Part shown: positions 57,967 through 64,000 of the stretch, in pieces | Layout: each line of letters starts with the position of its first letter | Position numbering within the stretch: position 1 is the stretch's first letter | Source: CAVPCZ01 sp963702445 | GTDB taxonomy: Bacteria; Bacteroidota; Ignavibacteria; UBA10030; UBA6906 | Direction of reading: 5' to 3' | DNA length: 64,000 nucleotides | Assembly: GCA_963702445.1 (NCBI GenBank) | Contig: CAVPCZ010000003.1 | Location: 1 to 64,000, forward strand | The notes under the pieces: model-generated | Told to the model about the DNA's origin: nothing | Seen by the model: the letters and a program-made list of their open reading frames with translations, nothing else | Databases searched by the model: none | Translations under genes and position numbers: made by a program

Positions 57967-60471
57967 ATGCAACAGTTCTGGATCATCGTCTACAACCTGT
58001 TCACCATTCCGCTTTTCTGGGCTGCCGTGCATGTGCTGGCATTGTTCAAGCCCAAGATCCGCCGGGCCATACGCGGGCGGAAGGAATTGTTCACTGAGCT
58101 CGCGCACCTCATGGCGCCGGTGCAGCCCGGTCCGCGGGTCTGGGTACATTCTTCCTCCATGGGTGAGTTCGAACAGGCAAAGCCCATCATTGCCGCGCTG
58201 AAGCAGCGCTTCCCCGACGTCCGGGTGATCGTGAGTTTCTTTTCCCCCTCGGGGTACGAGCATTCGCGGAAGTATCCGCTGGCCGATGTCATCACGTATA
58301 TTCCGTTTGATTCCCGCCGCGGAGCGCGGCGGTTCCTTGATCTTGTCCGTCCCACCGTCGCCGTCATGGTGCGGTATGACATCTGGCCGAATCACATCTG
58401 GGAGCTCCGGCGGCGGCGGACGCCGGTGATCATTGCCAACGCCACGATGCGGCGCCGCACACCCCGCCGTCTGCCGCTGGCACGTTCGTTTCATCATTAT
58501 GTCTATGACGCCATTGACAAAATTCTGACGGTTACGGCAAGCGACGCGGAAGTCTTCAGGGCTCTCCGCCTTACCCATCCCTATCTGGAAACCATCGGCG
58601 ATACGCGGTATGACCAGGTCGCCGCCAGGAGCGCGGAAGCCCGGAAGCGCAGCATCATTCCGCCCGCCGTGCTCGCAGGCAGGAAGGTGATTGTCGCCGG
58701 CAGCACATGGCCGGAGGATGAAGAACAGCTCATCCCGGCATTCCTCCGGCTCCGTGCATCGATGGGTCACCTCCTGCTTATCCTCGTGCCCCACGAACCG
58801 ACTCTTGAACACCTGGAGGATCTCGAGCGGCAGCTCGAGGGAAGAGCAACCACGATACGGTTCTCCGCACTGAACGAATACCGGGACGAGGAGGTGGTGC
58901 TCGTGGACAGCATAGGCATTCTCCTGGTGCTGTACGCCTATGCGCACATCGCCTACGTGGGCGGGAGTTTTCGCCAGGGAATTCACAATGTTCTCGAAGC
59001 GGCCGTGTACGGGATTCCCGTCGTCTTCGGACCCAGGCACCGGAATTCGCACGAACCGATTCTGCTTGTCGAGCGGGGGGGCGGATTCGTTATCAATGAC
59101 GCCGGAGAGTTGCACCGGACATTGGCCAATCTGTTGGAGGATGAGATGGCCCGGACCACCGCGGGTGCCCGTGCCGCGGCGTTCGTCAAGGCCAACCTCG
59201 GGGCCACGGAACGGATTCTGCACCATCTCACTCCCTCTGTGACCGCCGGTGCTCCACCGCAACGGAGATACTTCATGAGAATCGCCTACTTCGACACCAT
59301 CGCCGGCATCGCCGGCGACATGACGCTCGCAGCGTTTGTTTCGGCCGGCATGCCGCTCGATGAACTTGCCGGTGCACTTCGCTCGCTGAACCTGGACGGT
59401 TTTGAGCTTTCCACACGGCATGTTCAGCGCAGTGCGATCGACGCCGTACATCTGGACGTGGTCGTGACCCATCAACCGCACTACCACCGCCACCTCAGGG
59501 ATATTCTCGCCATTCTGGAAAAGAGCAGCCTGGCGCCGGGCGTCCGTGAACGGGCGACGAACATCTTCACCGTCCTGGCCGGCGCCGAGGCCCGCGTGCA
59601 CAACACGACCATCGAACGGGTACATTTTCATGAAGTCGGTGCACTGGATTCGATCGTCGACATCGTGGGAACGGCCATCTGTCTGGAACGCTTCGGCATT
59701 GAGCGCGTGTACTCCTCCCCCGTCCGCCTCGGCAGCGGGGGCATCATTACCACCCAGCACGGACAGATGCCGACGCCGGCGCCGGCCACGCTGGAGATTC
59801 TCAAAGACTATCCCGTCGCCCTCACCGCCATCCCCGCCGAACTCACCACGCCCACCGGCGCGGCGATCATCAAGAGTCAGTCCTCCGGGGTTCTGGACGA
59901 TGAAGTGATCCGCGCGGAAGCCATCGGGTACGGGGCCGGCACGCGCGAGATCGAAGGACTTCCCAACCTCCTGCGTCTCGTGATCGGCACCATGGAACGA
60001 CAGGATGAGAGTGACGAATCCATGATCATCGAGTCCAATATCGACGATATGAATCCGCAACTGCATCCCTACCTGATCGAACGGCTGCTCGCAGCCGGGG
60101 CTCACGACGCCTATCTTGTGCCGATCATCATGAAGAAGGGACGTCCGGGGATTCTGCTTTCGGCGATAACCGACAGGGCGCACATGGACGGCGTGATCGC
60201 GTTGATTTTCCGCGAAACACCCTCCATCGGCCTCCGGATTCACGCTGTCGGACGCCGCAAATTGCGGCGGCGGGAGCTGGTGATCCCCACGTCATTCGGG
60301 CCGGTCCGGGCAAAAGCCGTCGGGCGGGACGGGGGGACGGTGGTTACCGCGGAATTCGAGGAATGCAAACGTCTGGCTCAAGAACGCAACATGCCGCTTG
60401 CAGAAGTCATGCGGGCGCTCAACGAAGAACTCCGTTCCCTGTCGTCGTCCAATCTGGAGAACCACCCATGA
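57967..60471 (+). CDS. WaaA (Kdo transferase) and LarC (nickel insertion) in one open frame
   Basis: The 834-residue frame has two complete modules. Residues 1 to about 425 match WaaA/KdtA: an N-terminal membrane helix (IIVYNLFTIPLFWAAVHVL), VHSSSMGEFEQAKPII and YVGGSFRQGIHNVLEAA. It transfers Kdo to lipid A. Residues from Met437 (position 59,275) match LarC/DUF111: MRIAYFDTIAGIAGDMTLAAF, HFHEVGALDSIVDIVG and ESNIDDMNPQ; LarC inserts nickel into the lactate-racemase-type cofactor. The junction holds CGGAGATACTTCATG, a ribosome site and start. So the LarC half may be translated separately, and the fusion may be real or the result of one lost base that removed the WaaA stop (a TGA lies in another frame near 59,240). 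No larB or larE is in the window. Confidence 0.85.
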   Translation: MQQFWIIVYNLFTIPLFWAAVHVLALFKPKIRRAIRGRKELFTELAHLMAPVQPGPRVWVHSSSMGEFEQAKPIIAALKQRFPDVRVIVSFFSPSGYEHSRKYPLADVITYIPFDSRRGARRFLDLVRPTVAVMVRYDIWPNHIWELRRRRTPVIIANATMRRRTPRRLPLARSFHHYVYDAIDKILTVTASDAEVFRALRLTHPYLETIGDTRYDQVAARSAEARKRSIIPPAVLAGRKVIVAGSTWPEDEEQLIPAFLRLRASMGHLLLILVPHEPTLEHLEDLERQLEGRATTIRFSALNEYRDEEVVLVDSIGILLVLYAYAHIAYVGGSFRQGIHNVLEAAVYGIPVVFGPRHRNSHEPILLVERGGGFVINDAGELHRTLANLLEDEMARTTAGARAAAFVKANLGATERILHHLTPSVTAGAPPQRRYFMRIAYFDTIAGIAGDMTLAAFVSAGMPLDELAGALRSLNLDGFELSTRHVQRSAIDAVHLDVVVTHQPHYHRHLRDILAILEKSSLAPGVRERATNIFTVLAGAEARVHNTTIERVHFHEVGALDSIVDIVGTAICLERFGIERVYSSPVRLGSGGIITTQHGQMPTPAPATLEILKDYPVALTAIPAELTTPTGAAIIKSQSSGVLDDEVIRAEAIGYGAGTREIEGLPNLLRLVIGTMERQDESDESMIIESNIDDMNPQLHPYLIERLLAAGAHDAYLVPIIMKKGRPGILLSAITDRAHMDGVIALIFRETPSIGLRIHAVGRRKLRRRELVIPTSFGPVRAKAVGRDGGTVVTAEFEECKRLAQERNMPLAEVMRALNEELRSLSSSNLENHP

Positions 60472-62138
60472 AGATGAACGCTCTGCTCCTTCCGCCTGTG
60501 CTTCTTGGACTTCTGGTGTTTTCCTGTTCAACCCGGAAAGAGGAAGATCCCGCCATGACCTCGCTCGATGCCCAGATCAGACGGTTTGCCCCCACGGAAA
60601 TCACCGGTGATACATCGCACTTATCCGCCGGCGACCGTGCGGCATTGCGCACACTCATCACCGCCGCCCGCTCCATGGACAGTCTGTACCGCCGGCAGGT
60701 ATGGAGTGGCAATGAGGAGCTCCTGAAAAAACTGGAGGCCGATGCGTCACCCCTCGGCGTCCTGCGCCTGAACTACTTCCGCATCAATCAGGGGCCCTGG
60801 TCGACACTCGACCAGAACGCGCCCTTCATCCCGGGCGTACCGGACCCGCGCCCCCTCAACGCCAACTATTATCCCGATGATATGTCCAAGGTGGAGTTTC
60901 AGTCGTGGCTCTCGGGGCTTGCGGCACCCGAACAGAAAAAGGCCGCGGGGTTCTTCACCACCATCAGGCGCGACGCGCAGTCCAAACTTTATGCGGTGCC
61001 CTACAGCGAAGAGTACGCAAACCTGCTTCATCCCGCCGCCGCGTTGCTGCGCGAAGCCGCCCGGCTCACCGACAACGCCAGTCTCCGGACGTTCCTCACC
61101 AAACGGGCCGATGCATTCCTGAGCAACGATTACTACGAGAGTGATGTGGCCTGGATGGACCTGGACAGCCCGATCGAAGTGACCATCGGACCCTATGAGG
61201 TGTATATGGACGGTCTCTTCAATTACAAGGCCGCGTTCGAAGCCTTCGTGACGCTGCGCAACGACGCCGAAACAGCCAAACTGAACAAGTTTTCCTCCTT
61301 CCTGCAGGAAATCGAGAACAACCTCCCCATCGAAGCAAAGTACCGTAATCCGTCGCTGGGGTCCATGGCGCCGATCCGGGTGGTGGATGAAGTGGCGGTC
61401 GGCGGCGAAGCGCGCGCCGGCGTGCAGACGGCGGCATTCAATCTCCCCAACGACGAAAAAGTCACCGCGGAAAAAGGGAGCAAGCGGGTGATGCTGAAGA
61501 ACGTCCAGGAGGCGAAGTTCCGGAAGATCCTGACGCCGATCGCCGCCCTGGTCATCGACCCCGCGCAGCGTTCCTCGGTCACCTTTGAGCCGTTCTTCAC
61601 GCACATCCTTGCCCACGAGTTGATGCACGGTCTCGGTCCGCACACCATTACCGTCAAGGGGCAAACCACCACCGTGCGGCAGGCAATGAAAGAACTCGGC
61701 TCCGCACTCGAAGAAGCAAAAGCCGACATTGCGGGCCTTTTCGCCCTGCAGTACCTGATCGACCGCGGTGTTGTGGAAAAGTCCACCGAACAGCAGATGT
61801 ACGTGACATACCTGGCCGGCGTGTTCCGCTCGGTCCGGTTCGGCATCAACGAAGCGCACGGCAGGGGGATGGCCCTGCAGTTCAACTACCTGACGGATGC
61901 CGGTGCATTCGAATACGACAGCACCGCCGGGACGTTCAGGGTCAACGACGCACGCATCAAAGGGGCGGTACGCGACCTGACAGGCATGATCATGAGCCTG
62001 CAGGCGCTGGGCGACTATGAAGGGGCGAAGGAGCTGCTGAACCGCTATGCCGTGCTCAGACCCCCCATGGTCCATGCGCTGGAGCGGATGAAGGACATCC
62101 CCGTGGACATTCTCCCGCGTTTTCCCCTGGCGGATTGA
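60468..62138 (+). CDS. M49-like metallopeptidase lipoprotein
   Basis: The 556-residue protein has a lipoprotein signal with Cys20 in LLVFSC. Its zinc motif HELMHGLGPH lies near residue 382, and EEAKADIAGLF about 45 residues later would supply the third ligand, resembling the HExxxH/EExxAE arrangement of dipeptidyl-peptidase III (M49) relatives in Bacteroidota. It is probably a membrane-anchored exopeptidase in the periplasm. The start at 60,468 overlaps the LarC stop by 4 bp (ATGA); the longer frame from 60,363 is inside LarC. Confidence 0.75.
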   Translation: MKMNALLLPPVLLGLLVFSCSTRKEEDPAMTSLDAQIRRFAPTEITGDTSHLSAGDRAALRTLITAARSMDSLYRRQVWSGNEELLKKLEADASPLGVLRLNYFRINQGPWSTLDQNAPFIPGVPDPRPLNANYYPDDMSKVEFQSWLSGLAAPEQKKAAGFFTTIRRDAQSKLYAVPYSEEYANLLHPAAALLREAARLTDNASLRTFLTKRADAFLSNDYYESDVAWMDLDSPIEVTIGPYEVYMDGLFNYKAAFEAFVTLRNDAETAKLNKFSSFLQEIENNLPIEAKYRNPSLGSMAPIRVVDEVAVGGEARAGVQTAAFNLPNDEKVTAEKGSKRVMLKNVQEAKFRKILTPIAALVIDPAQRSSVTFEPFFTHILAHELMHGLGPHTITVKGQTTTVRQAMKELGSALEEAKADIAGLFALQYLIDRGVVEKSTEQQMYVTYLAGVFRSVRFGINEAHGRGMALQFNYLTDAGAFEYDSTAGTFRVNDARIKGAVRDLTGMIMSLQALGDYEGAKELLNRYAVLRPPMVHALERMKDIPVDILPRFPLAD

Positions 62139-62152
62139 AGAGGGACATTCCC

Positions 62153-62923
62153 ATGAACTCTTTGAGCAAGAGCATTGTCTGCATTACCGGTGCTTCGAGC
62201 GGAATCGGCGCCGCATGCGCACGGGTGTTTGCCGGACAGGGGGCGGCGCTGCTCCTGTCAGCGCGACGGAAGGACCGCGTGGACGCTCTCGCGGCTGAAC
62301 TGCGGGATGCGCATGGCATTCGCACATATACGTTCACGCTCGACGTGCGCAATCCTGACGCAGTCAAATCGGCATTCGCCGGATTGCCCCCGGAATGGCA
62401 GGCGATCGACATCCTCATCAACAACGCAGGCCTCGCCCGCGGACTGCACAAACTCCACGAAGGAGTCGTCCAGGATTGGGAAGAGATGATCGACACCAAC
62501 ATCAAAGGCCTGCTGTATGTTTCGCGGACGGTTGTGCCGGGCATGGTCGCGCGGAAGCGGGGACACGTGATCAACATCGGGTCCATCGCAGGCCATGACG
62601 TGTATCCCAACGGGAACGTCTATTGTGCGACCAAACACGCCGTTGCCGCGCTCACCCGGGGTCTCAAGATGGACCTGCTCGGCACGGGGGTGCGGGTCAC
62701 TTCAGTGGATCCGGGCCTTGTGGAAACCGAGTTCAGCCTTGTGCGCTATCACGGTGACGCCGAACGGGCATCGGCCACATACAAGAACATGCGGCCGTTG
62801 CGCGGCGAAGACATCGCCGATGTGGCGCTCTTTTGCGCCACGCGTCCGGCGCACGTGGACATCAGCCAGGTCACGCTCATGCCGACCGACCAGAGCTCGG
62901 TCCATCACGTGTTCCGGGGATAA
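62153..62923 (+). CDS. SDR-family oxidoreductase, YdfG-like
   Basis: The 256-residue protein is a classical SDR: cofactor motif ITGASSGIGAACA, NNAGLARG, catalytic Ser in INIGSIAGHD and YCATK. The C-terminal YHGDAERASATYKNM ... PTDQSSVHHVFRG fits NADP-dependent serine/3-hydroxy-acid dehydrogenases (YdfG). The ATG at 62,153 follows GAAGAGGGA; an earlier in-frame ATG at 62,135 lies inside the preceding gene. Confidence 0.88.
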   Translation: MNSLSKSIVCITGASSGIGAACARVFAGQGAALLLSARRKDRVDALAAELRDAHGIRTYTFTLDVRNPDAVKSAFAGLPPEWQAIDILINNAGLARGLHKLHEGVVQDWEEMIDTNIKGLLYVSRTVVPGMVARKRGHVINIGSIAGHDVYPNGNVYCATKHAVAALTRGLKMDLLGTGVRVTSVDPGLVETEFSLVRYHGDAERASATYKNMRPLRGEDIADVALFCATRPAHVDISQVTLMPTDQSSVHHVFRG

Positions 62924-62966
62924 CAAACCCCGTCAACAGCCGGACAGCACGGCAGGATGAGCACCA

Positions 62967-63230
62967 ATGACCGATCCGCTTCTGTTCACGGAAACGAACG
63001 TGATGGCACAGCTCGAGACCGCGGAGTTCACTCTCGGATACTACACGCTGAAGTTCTACACCGAAAACGGCAAACCGGTCAACAGGGTTACGGCGACGGT
63101 GTCTGAATTCTATCTGTACCCCTCCGGCGGAACCCTGCGGGATGCCGGATTCAATCTCGTGTTCTACGATTCCCGTTTCGACACGTATCGCGGGTTTAAG
63201 CCGCCGCATCTGCGGCGCCGGAATTCCTAG
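62967..63230 (+). CDS. Hypothetical protein
   Basis: The 87-residue protein (MAQLETAEFTLGYYTLKFYT ... RGFKPPHLRRRNS) looks beta-rich and soluble. I recognise no family. Its position 17 bp before murB and 43 bp after the SDR gene suggests it is co-transcribed with them. An internal ATG at 63,003 is an alternative start. Confidence 0.55.
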   Translation: MTDPLLFTETNVMAQLETAEFTLGYYTLKFYTENGKPVNRVTATVSEFYLYPSGGTLRDAGFNLVFYDSRFDTYRGFKPPHLRRRNS

Positions 63231-63247
63231 ACCGGAAGACCACTCTC

Positions 63248-64000
63248 ATGCCCGATCCCCTCATCCAGGAAGACGTTTCACTGGCTGCCCGGACGACACT
63301 CGGTCTCGGCGGTCCGGCACGGTTTTTCATTTCCTGTGCAACGGAAGAGGACATCCGCTTCGGACTCGCCTTTGCCGTGCGCCGGCGGCTTCCGCTCTTT
63401 GTGCTGGGCGGCGGCAGCAATGTGATCATCGCCGATTCCGGCTTTGACGGAGTGGTATTGCACGTGATGCTGAAGGGATGGGAATTGCGGGATGACGGCG
63501 AGAACGAGCTCGTGAGCACGGCGGCCGGTGAACGCTGGGATGACCTTGTGGCATTCTGCGTCCACCGGGGCCTCGGCGGGCTTGAATGCCTTTCCGGCAT
63601 CCCGGGTACGGCCGGTGCAACCCCGATTCAGAATGTCGGGGCTTACGGACAGGATGTCGCCGGCACGATTCACCAGGTGCGCGTGATTCACCGTCAGACC
63701 GGAGCCATGCTCACGTTTGCCGGAAGCGACTGCGGCTTCGCCTACAGATCCAGCCGGTTCAAGACGCGGGATGCGGGAACCTATATCATCACGGGAGTCT
63801 CGTTCCGTCTCCGGAAGGACGCCCCGCCGCAGATCCGGTATGCGGAGCTGGAACGGTTGCTTCTCCCGGACGGGTCTTTCAAGGATGTGCCGCGGGGAGC
63901 CGTCGCACTCCAGCGCGTGCGCGACGCGGTCCTCGCACTGCGACGGGGCAAGGGCATGGTCCTGGACCCGGCGGATCCGGACACGAAGTCCGTGGGATCG
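63248..64000 (+). CDS. murB: UDP-N-acetylenolpyruvoylglucosamine reductase MurB, truncated by the window
   Basis: The 251 visible codons match type I MurB: an FAD-binding LGGGSNVIIADSGFDG, then LECLSGIPGTAGATPIQNVG and YGQDVAGTI, with CGFAYRSSRFK. The C-terminal substrate domain runs off the right edge with the frame still open. MurB reduces UDP-GlcNAc-enolpyruvate to UDP-MurNAc in peptidoglycan synthesis. The ATG at 63,248 gives the expected N-terminus. Confidence 0.93.
   Translation, partial: MPDPLIQEDVSLAARTTLGLGGPARFFISCATEEDIRFGLAFAVRRRLPLFVLGGGSNVIIADSGFDGVVLHVMLKGWELRDDGENELVSTAAGERWDDLVAFCVHRGLGGLECLSGIPGTAGATPIQNVGAYGQDVAGTIHQVRVIHRQTGAMLTFAGSDCGFAYRSSRFKTRDAGTYIITGVSFRLRKDAPPQIRYAELERLLLPDGSFKDVPRGAVALQRVRDAVLALRRGKGMVLDPADPDTKSVGS

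Noticed and set aside
57904..60243. 779-codon minus-strand open frame opposite the WaaA-LarC frame
   Set aside because: Composition is rich in His, Asp and Gly as expected for an antisense frame, and no domain is recognisable.

Overview
This window comes from a moderately GC-rich bacterium of the Bacteroidota/Ignavibacteriota (FCB) branch. The main clue is the recurrent C-terminal type IX secretion (T9SS) sorting domain (NYPNPFNPST ... SSGVYFYRL ... ETKRL) on seven secreted proteins. Huge propeller-type hybrid two-component regulators, DUF1501/DUF1800 pairs and DUF4292 lipoproteins fit the same group. I cannot place the genus.

Region 1 (1-23,060) is an accessory island at a tRNA-Pro(TGG) gene. 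The complete tRNA lies at 22,986-23,060 on the minus strand. Its 3' half, broken in the anticodon loop, recurs in the same orientation at 128-180, 3,456-3,508 and 12,889-12,941, each time with the adjacent GCCCTTTTTCG. Weaker tRNA-like remnants sit near 3,313, 12,671 and 22,771-22,868. This is the pattern left by serial integration at a tRNA 3' end. It divides the region into three units of about 3.3, 9.4 and 10.1 kb. The two left units share both end sequences (9-bp iterons and CACAAATCTGTCACA repeats) but carry different cargo, and no integrase is visible. Cargo: a PIN-domain toxin with a small partner and a serine hydrolase (unit 1); a hybrid sensor-regulator, an S41-type peptidase and a BNR-like T9SS protein (unit 2); a 14-repeat BNR-like T9SS protein, a Kelch/beta-helix T9SS protein and a second hybrid sensor-regulator (unit 3).

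Region 2 (23.1-30.6 kb) holds a decayed SRPBCC gene, a DUF1800-DUF1501 secreted pair, a small lipoprotein divergent from that pair across a perfect 10-bp dyad containing both -35 boxes, then truA and ettA.

Region 3 (30.7-43.3 kb, minus strand) is an envelope cluster: TPR lipoprotein, DUF4292 lipoprotein, EnvC-like M23 protein, a membrane-bound CHASE2-sigma54 activator, two lipoproteins, a beta-barrel/transglutaminase-like protein, a FecR-domain protein and a T9SS protein. Many of these genes overlap by 4 bp. It could be one envelope sensing and remodelling system.

Region 4 (43.4-64 kb) is mostly core chromosome. An ATP-grasp protein and a CpoB-like lipoprotein run forward. A long minus-strand run follows (MoxR ATPase, vWA protein, hisA, purE, PfkB kinase, RmlD-like reductase, serS, two ABC half-transporters, fbp). 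A forward run then has a GT9 glycosyltransferase, a WaaA-LarC fusion ORF, an M49-like lipoprotein, an SDR, a small hypothetical protein and a truncated murB.

Many otherwise normal genes, including conserved ones (ettA, fbp, both ABC genes), are broken by single-base frame changes, several of them in homopolymers. I read most of these as consensus indel errors and annotate the full reconstructed spans.
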